A stretch of 64,000 nt of DNA from Martelella sp. NC20. GTDB lineage: Bacteria; Pseudomonadota; Alphaproteobacteria; Rhizobiales; Rhizobiaceae. Positions 17,440 through 26,639 of this stretch are shown one piece after another. The first letter of the stretch is position 1. Every line of letters begins with the position of its first letter. The notes under the pieces were generated by a model that made no database searches, was not told the origin of the DNA, and saw only the letters and a list, made by a program, of their open reading frames with translations. The translations under genes and the position numbers were made by a program. The stretch is taken from positions 4,080,001 to 4,144,000 of the forward strand of contig NZ_CP054861.1 in NCBI RefSeq assembly GCF_013459645.1, given 5' to 3'.

Positions 17440-17549
17440 CTTTATCCTCCCGAATGAACTTAATGCACACAATTCCTATCATACACAAAAAAACTTGCAA
17501 TATGAAATTTTTTCTTATTGAATGTATTTTGCAATAGGGAGAAGGTCAT
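17440..17549. promoter_or_regulatory. Divergent promoter region with a repeated TTGCAATA
   Basis: The 110 bases between dctP and the rightward operon are AT-rich, unlike the genes. TTGCAATA occurs at 17495-17502 and again at 17529-17536, 34 bases apart, and the second copy is followed by AGGGAGAAGG, the ribosome site of the hydrolase gene. MarR-type repressors commonly bind ATTGCAA-like half sites, and a MarR gene is encoded downstream at 21390, so these could be its operators. The repeat is seen; the binding is inferred. Confidence 0.45.
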
Positions 17550-18413
17550 ATGCAACAAGACATCTTCGAGTTGGGTTCTCCGTATCCCGGCCCGCGTCTG
17601 GTCTGCACAATTCTCATGCATGGCGACGAGACATGTGGGCTGGCCGCGCTTGAAGCCGCGCAGGCAGGCGACTTTGCCCTCAATTGCGGCAGCGTGCGGA
17701 TTATCGTGATGAACCGCGCGGCGCATGATGCAGCCCGCGGGCCCTTGCGGCACCTTGGCACTGACATGAACCGGATTTGGTCGGCCAAGCCCCTTAAAGG
17801 AGGATCCGGTGAGGCGCGACGTATCGAGACCGTTCTGCCCTATTTGCAGGAGGCGGACGCTATTCTTGATATTCATTCCATGCCAGATCAGAATACGCCG
17901 TTTCTTTTTATCTCACAAACGCGTCAACAATCGGCGAGCCTTGCCATGAAACTTGGCGCAGTAGTTCCGCGCGTGGTGGTTGCGCCACCGCCAAAAAACC
18001 GCGGGGTGGCGTTGTTCGAAACCGAATTATTGCCGATCGAAAAACCGATTGTCGTTGTCGAATGCGGCCAGCATCAGGCGGTGCAGGCACCCGATATCGC
18101 GCGGGCCATCTTTCATCGTTTCCTGTCAGTTCACGGTATGGTCGATTCGTCGGATGTACGTGCGGAAGGTGGCGACGACCCGGTCAGCTTTTACGAGATG
18201 AGCCGTGAAATCGAGTTGAAGGAGGGCCCTTTGAAACTTGCCCGGACCATGCATGGTTTCGACGCTTTGAATGCAGGCGAAACGTATGGCTGGGACGGAC
18301 ACCGGCCACTCGTTGCCGAAGAAGATTGCTGCGTGCTGTTGACCCGGCCTGCAATTCATCGCGGCGATGAGGCACTCACATTGGTGCGCCCGATCACCGG
18401 TAACACCAGATAA
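17550..18413 (+). CDS. AspA/AstE-like zinc hydrolase (M14 family)
   Basis: A 287-residue cytoplasmic protein of the succinylglutamate desuccinylase/aspartoacylase family, zinc enzymes that remove acyl groups from N-acyl amino acids. Zinc-site motifs are present: CTILMHGDETCG (His and Glu) and ILDIHSMPD (second His), followed by VVVECGQHQ with the expected catalytic Glu. Its order as first gene of the rightward operon, before hppD, suggests it releases tyrosine, phenylalanine or a hydroxyphenyl acid from an acylated form brought in by the TRAP system. This substrate is inference. Start at ATG 17550 after GGGAGAAGG. Confidence 0.8.
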   Translation: MQQDIFELGSPYPGPRLVCTILMHGDETCGLAALEAAQAGDFALNCGSVRIIVMNRAAHDAARGPLRHLGTDMNRIWSAKPLKGGSGEARRIETVLPYLQEADAILDIHSMPDQNTPFLFISQTRQQSASLAMKLGAVVPRVVVAPPPKNRGVALFETELLPIEKPIVVVECGQHQAVQAPDIARAIFHRFLSVHGMVDSSDVRAEGGDDPVSFYEMSREIELKEGPLKLARTMHGFDALNAGETYGWDGHRPLVAEEDCCVLLTRPAIHRGDEALTLVRPITGNTR

Positions 18414-18483
18414 CAGAACCGATTCTGTGCTTTCCACCAAGGTAAGCACGAAATTACCCAACCCTAAAGCAGGAGGAATTCTT

Positions 18484-19581
18484 ATGGGCATTCCAGTCGA
18501 GAAAGACCCGAAAAAAGTGTATGATAATCCGTTGGGCACCGACGGCATTCCCTTTATCGAGTTCAGTGCAGTGGATATCAAGCCGATCGCGACCCTACTG
18601 GAAAAATGCGGATTCGAGCACATCGCCAATCACCGCCGCCATTCGGTTCAACTGTGGCGACAGGGCGAGATGGACGTATTGCTCAATGACGACGCTGAGA
18701 CCTATGGCGTGAACTTCGCCAAGCTGCACGGCCCCTGCATTTCGGCCATTTCCTTCCGGATTGCCGACGAAAAGGTGTCCTGCGCCGCGGCGGCCGATAA
18801 CGGCATCGTCTATTACGACGGCGATCGCGGCGTGTTGACCATCGGAGCGCCGGCCATGGACGGAATCGGCCACAGCCTTTTGTATTTAATGACGCGCGAC
18901 ACCGAGGAGCGCATCAAAGCCGAAGAATTTGTGCCGCTCTCAGGCGATAACTTGAAACAGGTCGAGGGCGCCGGCTTCAAACTCATCGATCACCTCACCC
19001 ACAATGTGATGGCCGGCAATATGGAGCGCTGGGCCGCCTTTTACCGGAATGCCTTCAACTTCCGGGAAGTTTTTTATCTCGACACCAAAGGTCAGAGCAC
19101 GGGTCTGAGAACACGCGCAATGAAAAGTCCGTGCAACCGAATCTGTATTCCGGTGAATGAGCCAACTGACGAAAAGTCGCAAATCCAGGAATACATCGAC
19201 GCGTACAAAGGCGAAGGCGTGCAGCATCTCGCTTTTCTCAGCAATAATCTGAACGAAAGCATCGAACAGATTTCTGACAACGGTATTCCGCTGATGGAAA
19301 TTCCCGACACCTATTATGGCGATATCGAGGGCCGCATGCCGGGCCATGGCCAAGATGTTGCACGGCTCAAATCCAACGGAATCCTGATCGATGGAGATCG
19401 TGATGAAAGCGGCGAATGGACCATCTTGCTCCAGCTGTTCTCGAAAAACCTGATCGGGCCGATCTTTTTCGAGTTCATCGAGCGGCGCGGCAATGAAGGG
19501 TTTGGCAACAACAATGCCAAGGCGCTGTTTGAAGCGATCGAGCGCGACCAGATCAAGCGGGGGGTCGTACAGGCTTCTTAG
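18484..19581 (+). CDS. hppD: 4-Hydroxyphenylpyruvate dioxygenase
   Basis: This iron enzyme turns 4-hydroxyphenylpyruvate into homogentisate. The ATG at 18484 follows AGGAGGAATTCTT and gives 365 residues, the normal bacterial length. Two glyoxalase-like halves are visible, with the iron ligands in LIDHLTHNV and GVQHLAFLSNN and the Glu in PIFFEFIERRGNEGFGNNNA; the C-terminal gate helix (ALFEAIERDQIKRGV) is complete. It follows the hydrolase gene by 70 bases and precedes the 2-hydroxyacid oxidase by 54. Confidence 0.97.
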   Translation: MGIPVEKDPKKVYDNPLGTDGIPFIEFSAVDIKPIATLLEKCGFEHIANHRRHSVQLWRQGEMDVLLNDDAETYGVNFAKLHGPCISAISFRIADEKVSCAAAADNGIVYYDGDRGVLTIGAPAMDGIGHSLLYLMTRDTEERIKAEEFVPLSGDNLKQVEGAGFKLIDHLTHNVMAGNMERWAAFYRNAFNFREVFYLDTKGQSTGLRTRAMKSPCNRICIPVNEPTDEKSQIQEYIDAYKGEGVQHLAFLSNNLNESIEQISDNGIPLMEIPDTYYGDIEGRMPGHGQDVARLKSNGILIDGDRDESGEWTILLQLFSKNLIGPIFFEFIERRGNEGFGNNNAKALFEAIERDQIKRGVVQAS

Positions 19582-19635
19582 TCGGCAGAGCTCTGAAACA
19601 GTGGTTCTTGAATTTCTTTGATGGAGTATCTCATC

Positions 19636-20919
19636 GTGACGGAAAAAGTCGAACTCCGCCCTGACGCCATTTCGCTTGACTATAAAGTGCAAAGCGTCCC
19701 TGTGGAGCGGGTTGGCAATTCAACTGCACTTCCCCTGCCCCGCCTTGCCAAGGTGCAAAACGTGCTGAAGATGCGCGCGCGCGCCAAAAAGGCCATGCCA
19801 CGGGCGATCTTCGACTTTATAGATGGTGCCGCCGAACAGGAAATTTCGCGCCGACGTAACCGCTCTCAGTTCGACAACTGGGGCTTCGTACACAGGGTGG
19901 GTGTGGATGTCAGCCGCATCGACATGTCGGTGGAACTGTTCGGCGACACGTATGATGCGCCATTCGGCATCGGACCTACAGGGCTTGCTGGTCTTGCCTG
20001 GCCCAAGGCTGAGACTTTAATCGCTCAAGGCGCCAAAGCCGCCAATATTCCGTTCTGCCTCAGCACCGTCTCGAGCGTGCGTCTTGAAGAAGTCGCTGAA
20101 AATGCCGGTGCGGGACTTTGGTTCCAGCTCTACATCTTTAAGGACAGAGGCCTTGCCCGAGAGCTTGTCAGCCGCGCCAAGCAGGCCGGTTACAAAGTTT
20201 TGGTCATCACCGTGGATTGCGCAACCGGGGGCAATCGCGAACGAGATCCAAAAAACGATTTCACCTTGCCCTTGCGTCCCACCATGCGTAGCGCACTCGA
20301 CATACTGAGACGGCCTGGTTGGATCGGGCGGCTGCTGGCCAACGGCGCGCCCAAGCCTGAAAACATGGTGGAGGCGGCCGCAAAGGCTGCTCAAAACGCG
20401 CAGGGGCTTGTCGTGTTCATGAGCGAGCAACTCGACCCCTCGGTGACATGGCGCGAGGTAGAGGAATTCGTCGAACTCTGGGATGGACCGGTCGTCATCA
20501 AGGGTGTTCTGAGTGCCGAAGACGCTGGGACGGCAGTGAAGATCGGAGCTGATGGCTTCATATTGTCAAACCACGGAGGGCGACAGCTGGATGGTGCAGT
20601 GTCCTCCCTGCATGTTGTTGAAAGGGTGCGCGATGCCGTCGGACCTTCACCGACCATTTTCTGCGACGGGGGCTTCCGGCGCGGCGCCGATATTCTCAAA
20701 GCCAGAGCCTTGGGAGCGAATGCCGTACTGATGGGTCGCAACACACTTTATGGTGTAGGCGCCGCCGGTCGACCGGGCGTCGATCACGTCATTCACCTGT
20801 TGAAGACGGAAGTGGAACGGGCGCTTGTGCTCCTCGGCGTCCCGCGGGTCTCGGATCTTACGCGCGACCACTTGATGGATATGTCCCGGTTGCCGCCCGC
20901 GCCACTGAAGGCAGACTAG
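19636..20919 (+). CDS. FMN-dependent alpha-hydroxyacid oxidase/dehydrogenase
   Basis: A TIM-barrel flavoprotein of the glycolate oxidase/L-lactate dehydrogenase/mandelate dehydrogenase family, which oxidises L-2-hydroxy acids to 2-oxo acids. The GTG at 19636 is preceded by ATGGAG and gives 427 residues; ATG 19621 is possible but lacks a ribosome site. Visible are FGIGPTGLAGLAWPKAETL, YIFKDRG, the flavin lysine in GPVVIKGVLSAEDA, the catalytic His in LSNHGGRQLDG, and DGGFRRGADILKARALGANA. Placed between hppD and RidA, it could make 4-hydroxyphenylpyruvate from L-4-hydroxyphenyllactate; mandelate-type substrates are an alternative. Confidence 0.88.
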   Translation: MTEKVELRPDAISLDYKVQSVPVERVGNSTALPLPRLAKVQNVLKMRARAKKAMPRAIFDFIDGAAEQEISRRRNRSQFDNWGFVHRVGVDVSRIDMSVELFGDTYDAPFGIGPTGLAGLAWPKAETLIAQGAKAANIPFCLSTVSSVRLEEVAENAGAGLWFQLYIFKDRGLARELVSRAKQAGYKVLVITVDCATGGNRERDPKNDFTLPLRPTMRSALDILRRPGWIGRLLANGAPKPENMVEAAAKAAQNAQGLVVFMSEQLDPSVTWREVEEFVELWDGPVVIKGVLSAEDAGTAVKIGADGFILSNHGGRQLDGAVSSLHVVERVRDAVGPSPTIFCDGGFRRGADILKARALGANAVLMGRNTLYGVGAAGRPGVDHVIHLLKTEVERALVLLGVPRVSDLTRDHLMDMSRLPPAPLKAD

Positions 20920-20939
20920 TTTTTAAAGGCGTACTTTGC

Positions 20940-21290
20940 GTGAGCATCACCCATATCGGTGAAAACCCTCTGATGTCGGACGTCACCATTCATAATGGCG
21001 TTGCGTATCTGTCCGGCCAGGTCGCGATGGAGGCCCGCGGCGCCCCGTTCGCAGACCAGGCACAGGCGATTTTCGCGCGCATCGACGATCTGCTCAAGCA
21101 AGCGGGAACAGATCGCTCGAAACTCCTGAACGTTTCAATATGGCTTGTCGACCTCGACGAATTCACTGAATTCAATACACTTTGGCAGGGCTGGCTGAAA
21201 GACGTCCGTCCCCCTGCAAGAGCGACTGTCGGTGCGCGACTTGTTATGCCCGGTCTCAAGCTCGAAATCCAGGTCACGGCGGCAGTGTAG
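20940..21290 (+). CDS. RidA-family enamine/imine deaminase
   Basis: A 116-residue protein of the YjgF/YER057c/UK114 family, starting at a GTG at 20940, 20 bases behind the oxidase gene. RidA-type trimers hydrolyse reactive imines to ketones. Features are VAYLSGQV near the start, QAQAIFARIDDLLKQAGTDR, and the C-terminal ARATVGARLVMPGLKLEIQV with the Arg that binds the carboxylate (in PPARATVG). In an operon with an oxidase it may clear aryl-imine intermediates or toxic enamines. Confidence 0.88.
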   Translation: MSITHIGENPLMSDVTIHNGVAYLSGQVAMEARGAPFADQAQAIFARIDDLLKQAGTDRSKLLNVSIWLVDLDEFTEFNTLWQGWLKDVRPPARATVGARLVMPGLKLEIQVTAAV

Positions 21291-21389
21291 ATGCGCATCG
21301 CATGCTCACAACCACACGTGGATGGTGTATAGACGGATGACCGGATATGGATGGATACGCAAGATTAATTGACCACAATTGGAAATATC

Positions 21390-21917
21390 GTGAAGCAAGA
21401 CAAGAATTCCCCTGCAAAGCCCGCCGAAAAAGTGTTTCATGGAGGTTCCGTCATCCTTAATCTCGATGACTGGATTCCTTATCAATTCTCATACATTTCC
21501 AATCAGACCTCGCTTTATCTCGAAGAACTCTACAATAGCCGGTTTGGGCTATCGGTGACCGGATGGCGCGTCATGGCGAACCTCGCCATTCACTCGCCGC
21601 TCTCCGCAAAAGAGGTCGCCGCACACACCGCCATGGACCAGGTACAGGTGACGCGTGCCATCAATCAGCTGCACAAGATCGGGATGATCAGCCGACGCAC
21701 CGATTCGCATGACCGACGTAAGGTGGTGTTGCGCCTGAGCCAGCGCGGCGCAGAAGTTTATGCGACGATCGCGCCTTACGCGATTGAGATCGAGCGGCGG
21801 CTTCTCGCCGAGTTGAGCGCCGCCGAGGTCGAGACGTTGCGTAATCTGACGAGCAAGGTCGTCGCGGTCGCCAAGGAGGTTTTCAAAGAACAGGACGAAG
21901 ACAATCCCAAGAAGTGA
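21390..21917 (+). CDS. MarR-family transcriptional regulator
   Basis: A 175-residue regulator from a GTG at 21390 preceded by GGAAATATC; a TTG at 21369 is possible. The winged helix lies at about residues 60-120 (LSAKEVAAHTAMDQVQVTRA, DSHDRRKVVLRLSQRGAEVY), with long dimer helices at both ends. It sits inside the operon between RidA and the FAD dehydrogenase, so it probably controls this locus, sensing a phenolic acid as MarR proteins of hpd/hmg and similar clusters do. Possible half-sites are noted at 17495 and 17529. Confidence 0.9.
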   Translation: MKQDKNSPAKPAEKVFHGGSVILNLDDWIPYQFSYISNQTSLYLEELYNSRFGLSVTGWRVMANLAIHSPLSAKEVAAHTAMDQVQVTRAINQLHKIGMISRRTDSHDRRKVVLRLSQRGAEVYATIAPYAIEIERRLLAELSAAEVETLRNLTSKVVAVAKEVFKEQDEDNPKK

Positions 21918-22023
21918 CGCGCGGATACTTGTGTCACGGCATCGCACATCGACGGCACCGTCATCACCACAGGACCATTCGCTGCCAATGACGGACCACT
22001 TGTGATTTTCAATGGAGGAGAAT

Positions 22024-23427
22024 ATGAGGCGCCCGTCTAATCTCGATAAGTGTGTCGTCGAACTCTCCAAACTTCTCGGCGAGAGGCTTAGCACTTCGGC
22101 GGCAGTTCGAGAGCATCATGGCCATGGTGTTTCAGACCGACGTGGCATGGAGCCGGATGCCGTCGCCTTTGCCGATACGGCGAACGAGGTCTCGCGAATT
22201 ACGGAAGCGTGCCATCGGCACAATGTGCCGATCATAGCATTTGGTGCCGGAACCTCGGTCGAGGATCAGGTCGCCGCGGCGCAAGGTGGCGTTTGCATAG
22301 ACCTGTCACGCATGAACAATCTCGTCGAAATCAGGCCGCAGGATATGCTTGCGGTTGTGGAGCCGGGCGTAACCCGAAAAGCGCTCAATCAGGCCTTGCG
22401 CGACACGGGTCTCTTTTTCCCAATCGATCCAGGCGCGGATGCCTCGATCGGTGGCATGGCGGCGACCAGGGCTTCCGGCACCAACGCGGTGCGCTATGGA
22501 ACGATGCGGGACAACGTGCTGGCACTAGAAGTCGTACTTGCGAACGGAACCATCATAAGGACCGGAAGCCGCGCGCAAAAATCCGCTGCAGGTTACGACC
22601 TGACCGGATTGTTCGTTGGCTCCGAAGGAACCTTGGGTGTCATCACCGAGCTGACCGTAAAACTCTACGGCATTCCCGAAGCGGTGAGCGTCGCCGTCTG
22701 CCCATTTCCCTCGCTGGTTCAGGCCGTGGACGCCGCCATAGGCATCAAACAATTGGGGCTTTCAGTTGCGCGGATGGAACTGATGGATACTGTGCAGATG
22801 CAAGCCAGCAATGCCTATTCGCACCTCTCGCACCCGCTTCAACCCTGCCTCTTTTTCGAGTTCCACGGCTCACCCGCCCATATCGCCGAACAATCTGAAA
22901 TCGCCGGGTCTGTGTGCAAGGACTGTGGCGGAACCGAATTTACGGCGGCTGAACAGGCTGAGGAGCGAAACCGGCTTTGGACGGCGCGTCACGATGCATA
23001 TTTTGCCGCAACCGCCTTGCGTCCGGGAGCACATGCGTGGCCAACAGATGTGTGTGTACCAATCTCGCAATTGGCACGATGTATTCAGGAGACGGCGGAA
23101 GACCTTGAGAAGGAGGGAATTCTTGCGCCCATCTGCGGGCACGTGGGAGACGGAAATTTCCACGCTTTATTGTTGCTGGACCCCGAGGATGCGGACGAAA
23201 TGGCCCGCGCGGAAACCGTCAGCGCAAGACTGGTTGAGCGCGCCATCGCCATGGGCGGCACATGCACTGGCGAACATGGTGTCGGGCTTGGCAAGATGAA
23301 GTATATGCCCCTCGAGCACGGGCCAGCCTTGAGCGCGATGGCCGCGCTCAAGACAGCACTCGATCCAAAGGGCTTGCTGAACCCCGGCAAGATCATCCCG
23401 CACGACTATGTGGTTTCCATCTTGTAG
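22024..23427 (+). CDS. FAD-dependent D-2-hydroxyacid dehydrogenase (GlcD/D-lactate dehydrogenase type)
   Basis: A 467-residue flavoprotein from the ATG at 22024 after GGAGGAGAAT. The N-terminal FAD-binding half has PIIAFGAGTSVEDQVAAAQG, FFPIDPGADASIGGMAATRA and GLFVGSEGTLGVITELTVKL. The C-terminal half has GHVGDGNFHALLLLDPED and GGTCTGEHGVGLGKMKYM, the metal/substrate signature of cytochrome-type D-lactate and D-2-hydroxyglutarate dehydrogenases. Here it may oxidise D-4-hydroxyphenyllactate to 4-hydroxyphenylpyruvate, complementing the L-specific FMN enzyme. Glycolate or D-lactate are alternatives. Confidence 0.87.
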   Translation: MRRPSNLDKCVVELSKLLGERLSTSAAVREHHGHGVSDRRGMEPDAVAFADTANEVSRITEACHRHNVPIIAFGAGTSVEDQVAAAQGGVCIDLSRMNNLVEIRPQDMLAVVEPGVTRKALNQALRDTGLFFPIDPGADASIGGMAATRASGTNAVRYGTMRDNVLALEVVLANGTIIRTGSRAQKSAAGYDLTGLFVGSEGTLGVITELTVKLYGIPEAVSVAVCPFPSLVQAVDAAIGIKQLGLSVARMELMDTVQMQASNAYSHLSHPLQPCLFFEFHGSPAHIAEQSEIAGSVCKDCGGTEFTAAEQAEERNRLWTARHDAYFAATALRPGAHAWPTDVCVPISQLARCIQETAEDLEKEGILAPICGHVGDGNFHALLLLDPEDADEMARAETVSARLVERAIAMGGTCTGEHGVGLGKMKYMPLEHGPALSAMAALKTALDPKGLLNPGKIIPHDYVVSIL

Positions 23428-23457
23428 CAGCGACGCTTCAACAAAGAAGGGTTAAAG

Positions 23458-24078
23458 ATGATCACTCTTTATGACTATTGGAGATCTTCAGCCAGCTATC
23501 GTGTGCGGATCTCCTTGGGATTGGCTAACCTCGAATGGAAAACCGTATCGATAAATCTGGTCGACGATGAGCAGAAGGGCTCGGCTTACCTCGCCCGCAA
23601 TCCGCAAGGCCTGGTACCTGCGATTGAAATAGACGGGAATGTTTTCACCCAATCACTTGCAATTATCGAGTATCTCGATGAAACGCGCGGCCTCAACCTG
23701 TTATCATCCAGTGCATCAGCGCGCGCCCGCATTCGTACCCTTGCCTATGCAATTGCCATGGACATCCATCCTGTCTGCAATCTGGGTCCCGCCCGCCATG
23801 CCGTGTCGCAATCCGACGGCGGGATCACCATGGAAAGCTGGATGCAAAGCTTCATCGGACCCGGTCTTGCCGCATTTGAAGCAATGCTCGACGATGGCGA
23901 TTACTGCCACGGCACCAAAGTCAGCCTCGCAGATATTTGCCTGATGCCTCAGCTTTACAATGCCCACCGGTGGGGCGTGCCACTGGACGCTATGCCGAAG
24001 ATTCGCCGTGTGGAGGCGCATCTTTCTTCCATACCCGCCTTTTCCGCTGCGCACCCTGACGACGTACGAAAAACCTGA
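23458..24078 (+). CDS. maiA: Maleylacetoacetate isomerase (zeta-class GST)
   Basis: Isomerises maleylacetoacetate to fumarylacetoacetate with glutathione, joining HmgA and FahA. Length 206 residues, as usual. The zeta-class signature SSASYRVRISLGLANLEW carries the catalytic Ser pair at the N-terminus; NPQGLVPAIEIDG and SLAIIEYLDETRG complete the thioredoxin-like domain, and a helical domain with GTKVSLADICLMPQLYNA follows. It is the last gene of the rightward operon, 30 bases behind the FAD dehydrogenase. Confidence 0.93.
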   Translation: MITLYDYWRSSASYRVRISLGLANLEWKTVSINLVDDEQKGSAYLARNPQGLVPAIEIDGNVFTQSLAIIEYLDETRGLNLLSSSASARARIRTLAYAIAMDIHPVCNLGPARHAVSQSDGGITMESWMQSFIGPGLAAFEAMLDDGDYCHGTKVSLADICLMPQLYNAHRWGVPLDAMPKIRRVEAHLSSIPAFSAAHPDDVRKT

Positions 24079-24253
24079 TGCCGACTCGTTTCGGCCAACA
24101 TGTGGAATTCCGAAAGTCGAACTTGATCGCGGGCCTATGCACAGTCGAAACATCAACCGATTATGATGACCTTTAACGGATCGGATGTTAAAGCAACGGA
24201 TTGGACATCTCGCCTCAACCTTTCTTGCTGAGGTGAAGGTTCACGACGGAGCG

Positions 24254-25255
24254 CTAAATCCTGTACCCCTGCGAAAATCTTTGAAAATCCTTCAGGGCGG
24301 CGCCAGTGTCGCTGTCTCTACGGGACAAAAGCAAAGTGAGCAAGAGGCGGGCTTTCACGCCATCCAACGATGCCGCAGACACCAGACCACGAGATGCCAA
24401 GTCCATTTCCGACCCTAAGAAGCCATAGGTGTTTCTCAGAGTCTCTCCCGCACCCACCCTTGAGACGATGACAACCGGCACGCTCTTTGCAATTTCTTCG
24501 AGCGCACTAGCAACTGCAACGTTGGTGTGGCCACCACCCAACCCGGCAATAACAACTCCATCAAATCCAAGATCAACGACGGCCCTAACCAGGCCGCCAT
24601 CGTCTCCCAGCCAAGTGTTCAGCAATGCGACTTTCGCCGCCTTTTCGTTGAGGTGTGCAGTCGCGATATTACCAGGACGTGTCGGCGACCACGCCTTATA
24701 GGCCGCTTTTTCCGATATCCATCCCATTGGTCCGGTCATAGGCGAAGCAAATGCAGATGGAGATCCGGTATGCGCTTTGCGTACCCAAGCCGCCGCATGA
24801 ACGCTGTCATTCAGGACGACGACAGTGCCCACATTTCCAAAAGTCTCCGTCGACGCAACCGTCACCGCCGCTAACAAGTTTGCGGGGCCGTCTGCACTCG
24901 GCAACGTCGGATTTCGCATCGCTCCGGTGACCACAACAGCACCCGCTGTGCCAACCAACAAATCCAGTACGTATGCGGTTTCCTCAATAGTATCTGTGCC
25001 CTGGACAACGACAACCCCGTCTGCGCCATCGCAATGCGCCTGTTCTATATCGGTTGCCAGCTGAAAGAGGTCTTCCACGCACAGGTGAGCGCCAGGTAAG
25101 TTGCGAAAAGAAACACACTCAATTTTTGCTAAAGTTTCGATACTTGGAACTGCGTCAATGATCTCTGTCACATCGAGCTGGGGTACAACCCCGATTGAAG
25201 AGGTCGCCGTAGACGCAATGGTGCCGCCCAAACCAAAAATTACGACCCGCTTCAA
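24254..25255 (-). CDS. L-asparaginase family protein
   Basis: A 333-residue hydrolase of the asparaginase/glutaminase family. Nearby frame starts further upstream (to 25375) lack a ribosome site; the TTG at 25255, preceded by GAGGAGATACTTT and followed by KRVVIFGLGGTIAST, is the best start. The first catalytic Thr is in GLGGTIAS and the second in VVVQGTDTIEETAYVLDLLV. There is no signal peptide, so it acts in the cytoplasm. It is divergent from a LysR gene. It could be a true asparaginase or an amidase for amides related to the aromatic locus. Confidence 0.82.
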   Translation of the reverse strand: MKRVVIFGLGGTIASTATSSIGVVPQLDVTEIIDAVPSIETLAKIECVSFRNLPGAHLCVEDLFQLATDIEQAHCDGADGVVVVQGTDTIEETAYVLDLLVGTAGAVVVTGAMRNPTLPSADGPANLLAAVTVASTETFGNVGTVVVLNDSVHAAAWVRKAHTGSPSAFASPMTGPMGWISEKAAYKAWSPTRPGNIATAHLNEKAAKVALLNTWLGDDGGLVRAVVDLGFDGVVIAGLGGGHTNVAVASALEEIAKSVPVVIVSRVGAGETLRNTYGFLGSEMDLASRGLVSAASLDGVKARLLLTLLLSRRDSDTGAALKDFQRFSQGYRI

Positions 25256-25450
25256 AAAGTATCTCCTCAACCGCCAAAAGTAGCAAATACCGCTGGTAGG
25301 GGTGTTACCACGGAGCGCTGACCTCGTCTGCGCTTCCAACAAAGTCCATTCGCGAAAGCCGCAATCATCTTGCATATAATGGGTAGAGTTGCCATGCTAC
25401 AAGCGCTGAAACAAGAAGATAACCATACCATTTTGCGATAGGTGAAAGTA

Positions 25451-26362
25451 GTGGATCTGAAGGAATTGCGCTATTTTTTTGCCGTAGCCGAAGCTGGAAG
25501 CTTTAGCGCAGCCGCGCAACGAATAAACATCGCTCAATCTGCGCTCAGTCGACACATCAAGTTACTTGAGCACGATGTGGGTGGTGAACTGTTTACCCGG
25601 CTTCCGAGAGGAATCGCCCTGACTGAGGCGGGCAAAATTTTGTTTGAGCGCGCTCGCCGCATACTCGATGACGTATCTACTGTCCGCCAGGACCTGCAAA
25701 CACACCACGGGGAATTGCGCGGTATCGCCAGTCTGGTGGCGCCATCCAGCTTGGCTACAATCTTATTCGAGCCCTTGGCCATTCACTTCCTGAAGAATTA
25801 TCCAAACGTACAACTTCGGTTATCGGAGGGCTTGTCACCGGATGCATTGAACCGGGTGAGCCAGGGTGATTCAGAAATTGCAGTGGTTACCGAACCGCCA
25901 AGCAGTGACCACTGGAAATTGGAATTGCTCTTCCATGAACAAATACTCTTGCTGGCACCCGGTGGAACTCAAGACATACGCAAGAGACTGACACTCGATG
26001 AAGCAACTCGACTCCCTTTGATTACCTCTTCACAGGGCAAAAGATCAAAATTATTAGAGGCGTCGATTTCGGGACACGGCGCGATGGAACCCCCTGTTCA
26101 GATCGATAGTCTTTATCCGGTTCTCAAATTGGTCCAAAACGGCCATGGGTGTGCCATATTGCCTTCGTGTGCACTAGCCTTGGATGTCGCCAAGGACCTC
26201 CATGTTTCGGAAGTAACGGATTACAGTGTCACGAGGTGGATCGCCACATCGAGAGGACGCCCTCTCAGTCGCGCAAGCGAAGAACTGATTGCCGTACTCA
26301 GGTCAGAAGCCAAGACCCTGGAAGCGAAAGGACTCATTCGAACGCCCAACAAAAAGTACTGA
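25451..26362 (+). CDS. LysR-family transcriptional regulator
   Basis: A 303-residue protein from the GTG at 25451 (MDLKELRYFFAVAEAGSFSA), preceded by AGGTGAAAG; a GTG at 25442 is the alternative. N-terminal winged helix (about residues 1-60, with AQRINIAQSALSRHIKLLEH), then a type 2 periplasmic-binding-like effector domain (about 90-300). Divergent from the asparaginase with a 195-base gap, which is the classic arrangement for a LysR activator and its target; that target assignment is inference. Confidence 0.9.
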   Translation: MDLKELRYFFAVAEAGSFSAAAQRINIAQSALSRHIKLLEHDVGGELFTRLPRGIALTEAGKILFERARRILDDVSTVRQDLQTHHGELRGIASLVAPSSLATILFEPLAIHFLKNYPNVQLRLSEGLSPDALNRVSQGDSEIAVVTEPPSSDHWKLELLFHEQILLLAPGGTQDIRKRLTLDEATRLPLITSSQGKRSKLLEASISGHGAMEPPVQIDSLYPVLKLVQNGHGCAILPSCALALDVAKDLHVSEVTDYSVTRWIATSRGRPLSRASEELIAVLRSEAKTLEAKGLIRTPNKKY

Positions 26363-26639
26363 CGGTCTAGAGCTTGTTGGATTATGGCTGGCAACTGGGC
26401 CGGTGCCAGCTGCGTGGCAACCGGCAGTTCAGTGACGCATCCTGATGTGGCGAGAGAGTGTTCAGAGTGAGATTTGCCCTCCGCCCGGCGCCGCAAACGA
26501 ATGTCTAATCGTCCCATCCTGTGTTTACGTGTGGCACCGACCAGTTTTCTACAGCCATAGGCTCAAGTTTGGGCTTTCCCTGTCAACGGCGGCGTAAAAA
26601 CCGGCCACGGGGCGGAGCAAAAGTCGGCCACTTTGGACG

